Assembly (NCBI RefSeq): GCF_022664435.1
Contig: NZ_JAKREU010000002.1
Span: forward strand, 186,001 to 250,000
Reading direction: 5' to 3'
From: Sphingomonas panni
Lineage (GTDB): Bacteria; Pseudomonadota; Alphaproteobacteria; Sphingomonadales; Sphingomonadaceae
Length of the DNA stretch: 64,000 nucleotides
The translations under genes were made by a program, and so were the position numbers. The notes beneath the pieces were generated by a model that saw nothing but the letters and a program-made list of their open reading frames with translations, did not search any database and was not told the DNA's origin. Below, one piece after another: positions 1 to 7,696 of the stretch (positions within the stretch are counted from its first letter, which is position 1; every line of letters begins with the position of its first letter).

Positions 1-232
1 GTATCATTCCGTCGACGATCAAGTCGATGCGGAAGGCAGCTTCGAACCTGATACCATTGAACAGGATGTCAACCGGGTGCTGGCGAACAACGTCGTACCC
101 CATCGCAGCCAGCCGCCCGGCCAACAGCATCTCGTACACACTCTCGAGCAGCCCCGGACCCAGTTCACGATGCAGGCGCAGCGCAACGTCGACAATGTCG
201 CGGCAGATGTCCTCGCGATCCTTGATCTTCGT
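1..232 (-). CDS. GxxExxY family protein (PDDEXK-like), partial, start unclear
   Basis: Reading the minus strand gives a run ending in ELGPGLLESVYE, which contains the G-x-x-E-x-x-Y signature, followed by AAMGYDVVRQHPVDILFNG. This matches the small GxxExxY family, a PDDEXK-nuclease-like fold of unknown function. The gene runs off the left edge of the window. It lies just downstream of fabD in the same reading frame. Between the fabD stop codon (266-268) and the conserved core I find no ATG, GTG or TTG, so the start shown (near 232) is only where the similarity-like sequence begins. It may use a rare start codon, depend on stop-codon readthrough, or be a decayed gene. Family membership is fairly sure; function is not known. 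Confidence 0.6.
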
Positions 233-265
233 GCCTCCGCGCCTTCGCGTGAAACCGAATCCTTC

Positions 266-1201
266 TTACAACCGACCCACCAGCGCTTCGATGTCGGCCA
301 TCGTCACCACGCTGGTCGCCGTCGCATCCGGTGCGATGCGCTTGACCATCGCGCCCAGCACCTTGCCGCCCAGTTCGACGAAATCGCCGACGCCCGCTTC
401 CTGCATCGCCAGCACCGATTCCCGCCAACGGACCATGCCGGTCACCTGCTCGACCAGCAGCGAGCGGATCGTTTCCGGGTCGGCCACGGGCGCGGCGGTG
501 ACATTGGCATAGACCGGGACGACCGGTGCCGACAGCGCGACATCGGCGAGCGCCGCGGCCATCGCGTCGGCGGCAGGCTGCATCATCGGACAGTGGAACG
601 GGGCCGATACCGGCAGCACGACCGCGCGCTTGATCCCCATTTCCTTCGCCAGCGGCACCGCACGCTCGATCGCCGCCTTCGCGCCGGAAATGACGACCTG
701 CGACGGGTCGTTATCGTTGGCGACGGTGCAGACCTCGCCCCCCGCCGCCGCCTCGGCCAGCGCCTGCGCCTTGGCGAGGTCCGCACCCAGCAGCGCGGCC
801 ATCGCCCCCTCGCCCACCGGCACCGCCGCCTGCATCGCCTGCCCGCGCAGCTTCAGCAGCCGCGCGGTGGTCGACAGGTCAAGTGCACCCGCGGCGCACA
901 AAGCGGTATATTCGCCGAGCGAATGTCCCGCCACGAAATCGGCCTTGTCGGCCAGGCGAATGCCGCCCTCGCGCTCCAGCACGCGCAGCGTCGCAATGGC
1001 GTTCGCCATGATGGCGGGCTGGGCATTCTCCGTCAGCAGCAGGTCGGCATCGGGACCCTCGGTCATCAGGCGAAAGAGATGCTGGCCCAGCGCCTCGTCG
1101 ACCTCCTGGAACACCTCACGGGCATGGGGGCTGGCGGCGGCGAGTGCGGCGCCCATGCCGACCGACTGGCTCCCCTGCCCCGGAAAGATGAATGCGCGCA
1201 T
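266..1201 (-). CDS. fabD: Malonyl-CoA:ACP transacylase FabD
   Basis: This cytosolic enzyme moves malonyl groups from CoA to acyl carrier protein, feeding every elongation round of type II fatty acid synthesis. The 311-residue protein begins MRAFIFPGQGSQ, the standard N-terminus of the family, and carries the nucleophile elbow GHSLGEYTAL with the acylated serine. A later SAPFHCPMM segment holds the catalytic histidine. I chose the ATG at 1201 because AGGAG lies just upstream and because a longer reading would add about 76 residues of low-quality sequence not found in the family. Length is normal for FabD. The usual partner fabG is not visible, since downstream of the gene lies a GxxExxY gene instead. 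Confidence 0.97.
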   Translation of the reverse strand: MRAFIFPGQGSQSVGMGAALAAASPHAREVFQEVDEALGQHLFRLMTEGPDADLLLTENAQPAIMANAIATLRVLEREGGIRLADKADFVAGHSLGEYTALCAAGALDLSTTARLLKLRGQAMQAAVPVGEGAMAALLGADLAKAQALAEAAAGGEVCTVANDNDPSQVVISGAKAAIERAVPLAKEMGIKRAVVLPVSAPFHCPMMQPAADAMAAALADVALSAPVVPVYANVTAAPVADPETIRSLLVEQVTGMVRWRESVLAMQEAGVGDFVELGGKVLGAMVKRIAPDATATSVVTMADIEALVGRL

Positions 1202-1368
1202 CGCCGACGTCTCCTGCAAATCCAAGCCGCGCGGCGTAGTCGCTCGGCCAAGCTGAACGCAAGAGGGACCGTTGCGACAGGCTGCGACCATTTCGCACGA
1301 TCGGTGACAAACCCCCGTTACAGCCCGTCCCCATCTTGGCCTCAACAGCAAATCGAAGGAGACCGAAG

Positions 1369-1746
1369 ATGAAGAAGCTGATCCTCGCCGCAATGACCGC
1401 CTCGCTGCTCGCGACGCCGATGGCCGCATCCGCGCAGAGCCGCACCGTCATCAAGGAACGCCCCGGCCGGACCGTCGTGGTCGAAAAGAACCGCCATGGC
1501 CAGAATGTCCGCCGGACCGTGGTTCGCCAACAGCCGGTGCGCTTTACCAACTGGCAGCGCGGCCAGCGGTTCGACCGGAACCGTGCGCCGAACTATCGCC
1601 AGATCGACTATCGCACCTATCGCCAGCGTGGCGTCTACGCCCCGCCGCGTGGCTATCAGTGGGTGCAGTCGGGCAATGACGCGGTGCTGATCGCGATCGC
1701 CAGCGGGCTGATCGGCGCGGTGATCGGTGGCGCCATCGGCAACTGA
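1369..1746 (+). CDS. RcnB-like periplasmic protein
   Basis: This 125-residue exported protein starts with a clear signal peptide (MKKLILAAMTASLLATPMAASAQ). The mature part is rich in Arg, Gln and Tyr, with VVEKNRHGQNVRRTVVRQQP followed by a YRQ-YR and RGYQWVQSGNDAVLIAIASG segment typical of the RcnB family. The C-terminus ends in a glycine/isoleucine stretch (LIGAVIGGAIGN). RcnB of E. coli helps keep nickel and cobalt balance, but most alphaproteobacterial members are uncharacterised, so a metal role here is only an inference. A GAAGGAGA ribosome binding site precedes the ATG. The gene is divergent from fabD. Confidence 0.8.
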   Translation: MKKLILAAMTASLLATPMAASAQSRTVIKERPGRTVVVEKNRHGQNVRRTVVRQQPVRFTNWQRGQRFDRNRAPNYRQIDYRTYRQRGVYAPPRGYQWVQSGNDAVLIAIASGLIGAVIGGAIGN

Positions 1747-1804
1747 CCTTGCCTTTCCGCGTGATTCGGGTAAGGGAATACGCATCCGGGGTGACGGGAC
1801 CAGT

Positions 1805-1860
1805 GCCTGTCGCCCCGGATTGCATTTGAAGACGACAGCCGGAGGGGCTCCGCGACAGGC
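1805..1860 (+). promoter_or_regulatory. Possible S6:S18 leader hairpin before rpsF
   Basis: GCCTGTCG (1805-1812) pairs perfectly with CGACAGGC (1853-1860). Inside, CCCCGG (1813-1818) can pair with the CCGGAGGGG stretch, leaving a small GGA bulge. The element sits 36 bases ahead of rpsF. In many bacteria the S6:S18 complex binds a bulged stem in the rpsF leader and lowers its own synthesis, so this is a reasonable candidate. The exact consensus could not be tested here. Confidence 0.4.
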
Positions 1861-1896
1861 GCGGCGTCAGCGATCGGCCAACAGACGAGAAAGAAT

Positions 1897-2313
1897 ATGG
1901 CTCTCTACGAGCACGTGTTCCTTGCGCGCCAGGATTTGGCACAGGCGCAGGTGGACGCGCTGGCGGAAACCGCCACCAAGATCGTTCAGGACATGAACGG
2001 CAAGGTCGTCAAGACCGAAACCTGGGGCCTGCGCAGCCTCGCCTATCGCATCGCGAAGAACCGCAAGGCGCATTACGTCATGCTCGAAATCGACGCGCCG
2101 GGCGACGTCGTTGCCGAACTGGAGCGCCAGACGCAGATCAACGAAGACGTGATCCGCTTCATGACCGTCAAGGTTGACGCGCATGAGGAAGGTCCGACCG
2201 TCATGATGCGCAAGAGCGAGCGTTCGGAGCGTGGCGACCGTCGTGGTGGCCGTGACCGTGACGACCGTGGTCCGCGCCGTGAGCGCGAGCCGTCGGCCGA
2301 AGTCGAAGCGTAA
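1897..2313 (+). CDS. rpsF: 30S ribosomal protein S6
   Basis: S6 binds the central domain of 16S rRNA together with S18 during 30S assembly. The 138-residue protein has the usual N-terminal ferredoxin-like part ([38 protein letters not shown]). It then has a charged C-terminal tail rich in Arg, Gly and Asp that is longer than in the classic 95-100-residue proteins but common in alphaproteobacteria. It heads the rpsF-rpsR-rplI operon, with 12-base gaps between genes and a possible autoregulatory hairpin upstream. Confidence 0.97.
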   Translation: MALYEHVFLARQDLAQAQVDALAETATKIVQDMNGKVVKTETWGLRSLAYRIAKNRKAHYVMLEIDAPGDVVAELERQTQINEDVIRFMTVKVDAHEEGPTVMMRKSERSERGDRRGGRDRDDRGPRREREPSAEVEA

Positions 2314-2325
2314 GGAGCAGCACCC

Positions 2326-2550
2326 ATGGCACGTCCGTTTTTCCGCCGCCGCAAGAGCTGCCCCTTCTCCGCGAAGGACGCTCCCCGGATCGACTACAAG
2401 GATGTTCGTCTGCTGCAGGGCTTCGTGTCCGAACGCGGCAAGATCGTCCCGTCGCGCATCACTTCGGTGAGCGCCAAGAAGCAGCGCGAACTGGCCCAGG
2501 CCATCAAGCGCGCCCGCCATCTGGGCCTGCTGCCCTACATCGTTAAGTAA
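2326..2550 (+). CDS. rpsR: 30S ribosomal protein S18
   Basis: This 74-residue basic protein is the S6 partner in the 30S platform. It shows the family core [19 protein letters not shown] and the ending [20 protein letters not shown]. It follows rpsF by 12 bases, with an AAGGAG ribosome binding site, and precedes rplI by another 12 bases, so the three genes are co-transcribed. Confidence 0.97.
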   Translation: MARPFFRRRKSCPFSAKDAPRIDYKDVRLLQGFVSERGKIVPSRITSVSAKKQRELAQAIKRARHLGLLPYIVK

Positions 2551-2562
2551 GGAGCGCCCGAC

Positions 2563-3156
2563 ATGGACGTCATTCTGCTGGAACGCGTCGAGAAGCTCGG
2601 CGCCATCGGCGACGTGGTGAAGGTAAAGGACGGCTTCGCCCGTAACTTCCTGCTGCCGCGCAAGAAGGCGCTGCGCGCCAACGAAGCAAACAAGAAGGTG
2701 TTCGAGGCGAACCGCGAGCGGATCGTCGCCGAAAACGCCGCCCGTCGCACCGACGCCGAAGCCGAAGCCAAGACGCTGGAAGGCGTTTCGGTCACGCTGA
2801 TCCGTCAGTCGTCGAACACCGGTCAGCTCTACGGTTCGGTCGCGGTCCGCGATCTGGTCGACGCGCTGGTCGCCGATGGCCACAAGGTCGACAAGTCGCA
2901 GGTCGCCCTCGATCGTCCGATCAAGGCGATCGGCCTGCACGACGTGAAGATCGCGCTCCACCCGGAAGTGTCGGTCACCGTCAAGGTGAACGTCGCCCGT
3001 TCGCCGGAAGAAGCCGAAATGCAGGCGCAGGGCGTCGACGTCATGGCGTCGATGTTCGAGCGTGACGATGCCGGCTTCACCGAGGATTACGATCCCAACG
3101 CCGAGCCGGGCGAAATCGCCCGCGACGACGCGAACACGGAAGAAGCGCAGGGCTAA
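2563..3156 (+). CDS. rplI: 50S ribosomal protein L9
   Basis: L9 binds 23S rRNA near the L1 stalk and reaches toward neighbouring ribosomes. The N-terminal domain is unmistakable ([36 protein letters not shown]), followed by the long connecting helix and the C-terminal domain ([28 protein letters not shown]). At 197 residues it exceeds the usual ~150 because of an acidic C-terminal tail after about residue 155, as seen in other sphingomonads. It is the last gene of the operon and is followed by a strong terminator. Confidence 0.97.
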   Translation: MDVILLERVEKLGAIGDVVKVKDGFARNFLLPRKKALRANEANKKVFEANRERIVAENAARRTDAEAEAKTLEGVSVTLIRQSSNTGQLYGSVAVRDLVDALVADGHKVDKSQVALDRPIKAIGLHDVKIALHPEVSVTVKVNVARSPEEAEMQAQGVDVMASMFERDDAGFTEDYDPNAEPGEIARDDANTEEAQG

Positions 3157-3178
3157 GCCCGACGGTTTCGACCAACGG

Positions 3179-3213
3179 AAAAGGCCGCCGGAGCGATCCG
3201 GCGGCCTTTTTTC
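3179..3213 (+). terminator. Rho-independent terminator of the rpsF operon
   Basis: AAGGCCGCCGG (3181-3191) and CCGGCGGCCTT (3198-3208) form a perfect 11-bp stem with a 6-base loop, followed directly by a T-run. It lies 24 bases after the rplI stop codon. Confidence 0.92.
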
Positions 3214-3242
3214 TTGTAGCTATGCGGCACGATGCCCGTGGG

Positions 3243-3320
3243 TCAGGGACACGCCACGCAGGCACCGATCACGGCCGCGAGGGGGATGAGCGAGAGGATG
3301 ACGGGAACGGCCTTGGCCAT
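3243..3320 (-). CDS. Possible 25-residue hydrophobic peptide
   Basis: A short reading frame on the minus strand encodes MAKAVPVILSLIP followed by LAAVIGACVACP. It looks like a single membrane segment or a tiny lipoprotein-like signal ending in two cysteines. An AGGG motif lies about 8 bases upstream. The frame fills part of the 350-base stretch between rplI and tRNA-Glu, where I see no other gene. Without comparative data it could be chance. Confidence 0.25.
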   Translation of the reverse strand: MAKAVPVILSLIPLAAVIGACVACP

Positions 3321-3458
3321 GATAGCTGCCCTGCAATGAATGGTTCACCGGGTTCAAAGCACGGGAAATGGAAAGGTTTCGTTTTCCTGAACAATATACG
3401 TATCAAATCGAAACTTTTCCCTGCCGTCGATTGCGTGTTTCGCGGCACCTTTGCCAAC

Positions 3459-3487
3459 TTGACGGCATCCCGAATGCAGCGTAGGAG
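3459..3487 (+). promoter_or_regulatory. Predicted promoter of tRNA-Glu
   Basis: TTGACG (3459-3464), a 17-base spacer, and TAGGAG (3482-3487) make a plausible housekeeping promoter. The implied start would lie about 10 bases before the mature tRNA 5' end. The upstream stretch (about 3370-3420) is AT-rich for this genome. Confidence 0.45.
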
Positions 3488-3503
3488 CGCTCCTCCCGCA
3501 AAC

Positions 3504-3578
3504 GGCCCCTTCGTCTAGCGGTTAGGACGTCGCCCTCTCACGGCGAAAACACGAGTTCGATTCTCGTAGGGGTCACCA
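3504..3578 (+). tRNA. tRNA-Glu (anticodon CTC)
   Basis: The 75 bases fold into a full cloverleaf. The acceptor GGCCCCT pairs with AGGGGTC, the D-stem is GTCT/GGAC, the anticodon stem is TCGCC/GGCGA around loop CTCTCAC, and the T-stem is ACGAG/CTCGT around TTCGATT. The anticodon CTC (3537-3539) reads GAG. The CCA end is encoded. Confidence 0.97.
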
Positions 3579-3627
3579 TTCCGGCGCTGCGTCGCGGAAT
3601 GATGCGCCCCCCCGACAGCACCGACCA

Positions 3628-5082
3628 TCATCGCGTGAGAACCAGTGTCGCGACCGCGCGTGCTGGAACGACGGTCCCTCCCACCGGAACCGCGTCATGC
3701 GTCGCGTCGGTCAGGATCATCCGCGCACGCCAGCCCTGCAGGATCGTCAGCCGCCGCAGGACCGGTCCCGGATTGACATGGACCAGTACCAGCGTCCGCC
3801 CGTCCGGTGCCAGCGCACCGACCGTGTCGAGGTCATCGACCGGCACCAGCCTGTAGCCGGGACGAATGTAGCGGCTGAACTGCGCCATCGCCCAATATTT
3901 GCGCGTGACCGTAATACGGTGCGGCGCAGTCGCGGCGGCGGCAAGGTCTGCCTTCACCAGACCCCAGTTCGACCCCGGCTTGCCATCACGCGCGCTCCAG
4001 TCCTCGACCGCCTGCCAGAACACCCAGGCGGCGGGTTCCAGCCGCTTGAGGTCGAGCACGACATGTTCCGCAAAGGCCAGCGGGCTGGTCATCGCATCGA
4101 CCGCCTCGGGATCACCGGCAAGCGGTGCGTCATTCTCGCTCATCCATAGCCGGATGCCGCTGGCCCGCGCGACGTCGCGCACGCCGGTCTGGTGGACCGT
4201 GCCATAGCTGTGGACGTTGAGCTGCCCGATCCGCGCTCGGGTCGCAGCCGGATAACCGGCCCAATCTTCGAGGAAGACGTGCGAGTTGGTTTCGTCCGGC
4301 GCGGCGATCACCGTCGACAGCCCCCGCGCCTTGAGCGCCGCATCGGTCGCATTGATGATCGCCGCCTGTCGCGCCGGACTCCAATGCGCGCCCTCCTGCT
4401 TGTTCGCCGCGAACCAGTAATCGGTGTTCGGTTCGTTGACCGGCGACAGCGTGCGGAAGGTGATGCGGTGGCGGCGCTGCAATTCGTCGACGCTGCGCGC
4501 CAGATAGGCGGCGAACGGCGCCTCGTATCCGGGCCGCAAATTGTCGTCGGTGCCCTTTTCCGCGCCCGACACCCGGCCCGACACCGTCATGAACCATGGT
4601 GGCGAATTGGAGAAGGCTTCGAAGATCGGTGCTTTCACCCGGTCACGAATGGCGTCCAGCCACCAACGCTGCCGCAGATCCTGCGACCAGTCCCACATCG
4701 CCGGATCGTCGGATCGCCACCAGTCGCGCCCGGTCGTACCCGGCGGCTGTCGCCAGAAACCGGGCACCGCGCCGCCGGGCCGCAGATAGGGAGGCGTACC
4801 GGCGGCATTACCCCCGCCGATATTGTAGCGCGCGATCGTCCAGCCGAGGCCATCCGGGCCATAGAACAAGTCTGCGAGCCTCGTCCGCTCCGCCTCGGGC
4901 CAGCCGCCGGTCACATCCGCGAACCAGGCAAGCGCGGTACCCCAGCCTTCGAACACCGTCGAAGGGCGATCGACCGCCGGGCGTAGCGTGATCGCGACCT
5001 CGCTCCGCTCGGGCGGCAGGGCGGCGGCAGGGGCCGATGCGACAATCGCCATCGCCGCCAGTGCGCGGGCGAGCCGGCTCAC
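3628..5082 (-). CDS. GH30-family secreted glycosidase (endo-beta-1,6-galactanase-like)
   Basis: This 484-residue protein has an N-terminal signal peptide ending near AAALPPE and a single GH30-type barrel plus beta domain. The family motif FSNSPPWFMT (about residues 157-166) is typical of endo-beta-1,6-galactanase-like GH30 members. The acid/base is E217 in SPVNEPN and the nucleophile is E316 in MSEND. It starts at a GTG that overlaps the stop codon of the upstream GH35 gene (GTGA), so the two are translated together. This neighbourhood, with GH35, GH2 and GH43 enzymes, fits breakdown of beta-galactan side chains of arabinogalactan. The substrate is inferred, since GH30 also holds xylanases and glucosylceramidases. 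Confidence 0.85.
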   Translation of the reverse strand: MSRLARALAAMAIVASAPAAALPPERSEVAITLRPAVDRPSTVFEGWGTALAWFADVTGGWPEAERTRLADLFYGPDGLGWTIARYNIGGGNAAGTPPYLRPGGAVPGFWRQPPGTTGRDWWRSDDPAMWDWSQDLRQRWWLDAIRDRVKAPIFEAFSNSPPWFMTVSGRVSGAEKGTDDNLRPGYEAPFAAYLARSVDELQRRHRITFRTLSPVNEPNTDYWFAANKQEGAHWSPARQAAIINATDAALKARGLSTVIAAPDETNSHVFLEDWAGYPAATRARIGQLNVHSYGTVHQTGVRDVARASGIRLWMSENDAPLAGDPEAVDAMTSPLAFAEHVVLDLKRLEPAAWVFWQAVEDWSARDGKPGSNWGLVKADLAAAATAPHRITVTRKYWAMAQFSRYIRPGYRLVPVDDLDTVGALAPDGRTLVLVHVNPGPVLRRLTILQGWRARMILTDATHDAVPVGGTVVPARAVATLVLTR

Positions 5083-6728
5083 TTGTTCACCTGCACGGTC
5101 ACCATCAGCGTCCGTCCGGTCGGCGGCAGGATCAGGCCGAACGCCGTCTCGTCGCCGTTCAGCAACCGGTCGCGGACGAACCGTCCGGCCTCGACATGCC
5201 CTTCCTCGACGCGCACCAACTGCACCGAACCGTCCTGTCCCAGTGGCAGGGCGAATTTCAGATTGGCGGCGGCGCCGGTCAACAGATAGCGGTCCGCCGC
5301 CACCTGTGCCGCGATCACCCGGCCGGACAGATCGGCATTCCCCTGCCCGCGCGGCCCGCCATAGCCGTCGCGGACAGCCCCGAACCGTGCGACCAGATCC
5401 ATGCCGGAAAAGCCCATCGGCACGTTTGCCATGCCGTCCTGCTCGATCGCGACCCGTGCCCGACCGGCATCGCGGATCGGCAGCAGGATCGGCGCGACAT
5501 CGCGCAGCAACCGGTAATCCAGTGCGATCGGCTCTTCGACGTCCTTGCCGTCCTTCATCCCGAAATCGGGACCGATGCCGAACTTGCCGATGCCGATCGC
5601 ATGGGGTTGCGCGACGGTCCAGAAGGCGTGGCGGGCATGGGCCATGCTGCCGCCGGTTTCGGGCACGAACAACGGATTGCCCAACACGTCATAGGCGCGT
5701 GCAATCTCGGTATAGGGCGCGACGTTGGTGTCGTAATTGTCGACGCCCACCACGTCGATCGCCGGTGCCAGGGCGCGCCATTGCGGCAACAGCCACGACA
5801 CGGCCCCGCCGGACGGCGAACTGTCGCCCGGCCGCAACAATCCCGGCTGCTCGCGCGGCCAGACATTGACGTAGAGCGGCAGGGCATAGGCCGCTTTCCC
5901 CGCCGCAGCGACCGCACCGACGTAGCGGGCGGTATGATAGGCCATGAACGCCTCAGGCGCGCGTTCGGCGTAGTTGGCGGTCCAGTCGCCGGGCCTGGCC
6001 CCGATCATGTCGGCGGGCACCTGTGCGCGGAACAATGCCTCGGCAGCCGGCGAATGGTCGCGATCGGCGCCCAGCGTCCCTGCCTCGTTCTGCACCTGCA
6101 CCATGATGACGGTGCCCCGTGCGGCATCGACCGCCTTTAGATGCCCCATCAGCGCAGCGAAGGCGCGGGCATCGGCGTCGCGACTGGCCGCCGCGATCGG
6201 CGACAGGACTTCGATCGGCCTGCCCTCGGCGGTCATCACCCGCGGAAAGCGCTGCACGTCGCGTTTCACCCACGACGGCACATAGCTCATATTGCCGTTC
6301 TTCCAGGTGCCGAACCACAACAGCACCAGCCGGACATTCTGCGCCCGGGCCTCTGCGATCAGGCCGTCAACCACCGCCCAGTCGAACCGGCCCTCTTCCG
6401 GCTCGACCGTTTCCCAACCGATCGGGGCCATGACCGTATTGGCATGGCTGCGCGCGATGGCGGGACCGAGGCGGCGGAACTCGGCGGGGAATCCGCTCGA
6501 ATTGTTCAGTTGCATCCCCAGCAGCAGATAGGGCGCGCCGTCGACGTGCAATACCGGCTTGGCCGCGGTCGGTGATGCGACCATCCGGCTCTGTTGCGCC
6601 ATGGCAGGGATCGCCAGTGTCATCGCGACACCCGCAATGGCGACTGGCCAGCGCGGCCGATACGTGTATTGCTCGGCGCACGCGGCGGCGATCCGGCGCG
6701 TCACGGCACCGGTGTCGATGGCGAACAT
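5079..6728 (-). CDS. GH35-type beta-galactosidase with DUF5597-like C-terminus
   Basis: This 549-residue exported protein has a hydrophobic segment around residues 28-45 ending AMAQ. The barrel contains MQLNNSSGFPAEF and WETVEPEEGRFDW. The likely acid/base is E215 in QVQNEAG and the likely nucleophile is E357 in FVPETGG. The C-terminal third matches the DUF5597 region often joined to such barrels. It should release terminal galactose or a related sugar from the products of neighbouring enzymes. I chose the ATG at 6728 because AGGAGAGG lies just upstream. A TTGT-N3-ACAA palindrome (6747-6757) sits in its promoter, suggesting control by the adjacent GntR regulator. The substrate is inferred. 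Confidence 0.83.
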   Translation of the reverse strand: MFAIDTGAVTRRIAAACAEQYTYRPRWPVAIAGVAMTLAIPAMAQQSRMVASPTAAKPVLHVDGAPYLLLGMQLNNSSGFPAEFRRLGPAIARSHANTVMAPIGWETVEPEEGRFDWAVVDGLIAEARAQNVRLVLLWFGTWKNGNMSYVPSWVKRDVQRFPRVMTAEGRPIEVLSPIAAASRDADARAFAALMGHLKAVDAARGTVIMVQVQNEAGTLGADRDHSPAAEALFRAQVPADMIGARPGDWTANYAERAPEAFMAYHTARYVGAVAAAGKAAYALPLYVNVWPREQPGLLRPGDSSPSGGAVSWLLPQWRALAPAIDVVGVDNYDTNVAPYTEIARAYDVLGNPLFVPETGGSMAHARHAFWTVAQPHAIGIGKFGIGPDFGMKDGKDVEEPIALDYRLLRDVAPILLPIRDAGRARVAIEQDGMANVPMGFSGMDLVARFGAVRDGYGGPRGQGNADLSGRVIAAQVAADRYLLTGAAANLKFALPLGQDGSVQLVRVEEGHVEAGRFVRDRLLNGDETAFGLILPPTGRTLMVTVQVNK

Positions 6729-6746
6729 CAACCTCTCCTGTTATTC

Positions 6747-6757
6747 TTGTACGACAA
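6747..6757. promoter_or_regulatory. Candidate GntR(FCD) operator before GH35-GH30
   Basis: TTGTACGACAA is a near-palindrome of the same form as sites ahead of the TonB receptor (7623 and 7649) and GH31 (21034). It lies 19 bases upstream of the GH35 start codon, where bound repressor would block transcription. Confidence 0.5.
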
Positions 6758-6815
6758 TTACCCCGGTTTAGCGCATCGTCAATTGCCTCAAATCGGCGAT
6801 CGTTCGCGGGCTACT

Positions 6816-7553
6816 CTATTTGACAGACATGTTTTCGATGCCGGCCGACAGCGCCATGGCGCGTTCGGTATCCTGCCGCGCAAGCTCCACGAGCGTCTCG
6901 GTCGCGGCACGGGCACCCGGTCCGTCGCTCCGGGCGATCGCCTCGAACAGCGCCTGATGTTCCGCAACCGGATCGCGGGGCGCACCAGCGCGATATTTGA
7001 AGAAGGTGGTCCACCGCACGGCTGCGGCGATACTGGCGGACAGGCTGACCAGCAGTTCGTTGCCGGTCGCTTCGAGGATGGTGGCGTGGAAGCTCTGGTC
7101 CGCCGCCCGCCCCGCCTCGCTGTCCAGTCCGAGGCGCGCCATCTCCTCAAGCGCATGGCCCATCCGGGTCAATTGCCGGGGGGAACGCGATGCCGCCGCC
7201 AGTTCCGCCGCCGCCGGCTCCACGATCATGCGCAGCTGAAACAGGCTGCGGACGAAGGCGAGCGGCGGCGACTCGCCTTCGAACATCCAGCCGAGCAGTT
7301 CGGGGTCGAGCAGGTTCCACGCCTGCCGTTCGCGGACGCGGGTACCCGCCTTTGGCCGGCTTTCGACCAACCCCTTGGCCGCCAGCATACGTAGCGACTC
7401 GCGGATCACGCTGCGGGATACGCTGAAGCTTTCTGCCAGGTCGATCTCACCGGGCAGGCCGCTGCCCGGCTCATGCTGCCCGGTGACGATCGCCACGCCG
7501 ATCCTGCGCGCCAATGCGACATTCGCTGGCTGCCCACCCTTACGCGCTGCCAT
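6816..7553 (-). CDS. GntR-family regulator, FadR/FCD type
   Basis: This 245-residue protein has an N-terminal winged helix (GSGLPGEIDLAESFSVSRSV and IRESLRMLAAKGLVESRPKA) and a C-terminal FCD helical domain. The FCD metal/ligand residues are visible in DQSFHATILEATGN and EHQALFEAI. Relatives sense sugar acids such as galactonate or gluconate and usually repress nearby catabolic genes. It lies between the GH35-GH30 operon and the divergent TonB receptor gene, and matching inverted repeats occur at both promoters, so it probably controls the whole galactan locus and possibly itself. GGGGAGGG precedes the ATG. The effector is unknown; a galactose-derived acid is a guess from context. Confidence 0.92.
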   Translation of the reverse strand: MAARKGGQPANVALARRIGVAIVTGQHEPGSGLPGEIDLAESFSVSRSVIRESLRMLAAKGLVESRPKAGTRVRERQAWNLLDPELLGWMFEGESPPLAFVRSLFQLRMIVEPAAAELAAASRSPRQLTRMGHALEEMARLGLDSEAGRAADQSFHATILEATGNELLVSLSASIAAAVRWTTFFKYRAGAPRDPVAEHQALFEAIARSDGPGARAATETLVELARQDTERAMALSAGIENMSVK

Positions 7554-7622
7554 GCCGGCCCTCCCCTATCGGTCGCCAGCATAGGCCCAAAAATCCTGCC
7601 GCGTCGACCCGAAGATTTCATA

Positions 7623-7659
7623 TTGTCAGGCAAATAATATACGGTAATATGTCAGACAA
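7623..7659. promoter_or_regulatory. Paired GntR(FCD) operators before TonB receptor
   Basis: Two copies of the same motif lie 26 bases apart: TTGTCAGGCAA (7623-7633) and ATGTCAGACAA (7649-7659). The AT-rich spacer between them (AATAATATACGGTAAT) probably holds the core promoter. The sites are between the divergent GntR gene and the TonB receptor, so one regulator could control both directions. Confidence 0.55.
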
Positions 7660-7696
7660 GGCTCGGGTTCAGAGCCAGTGATGGGGAGAGGGGATT

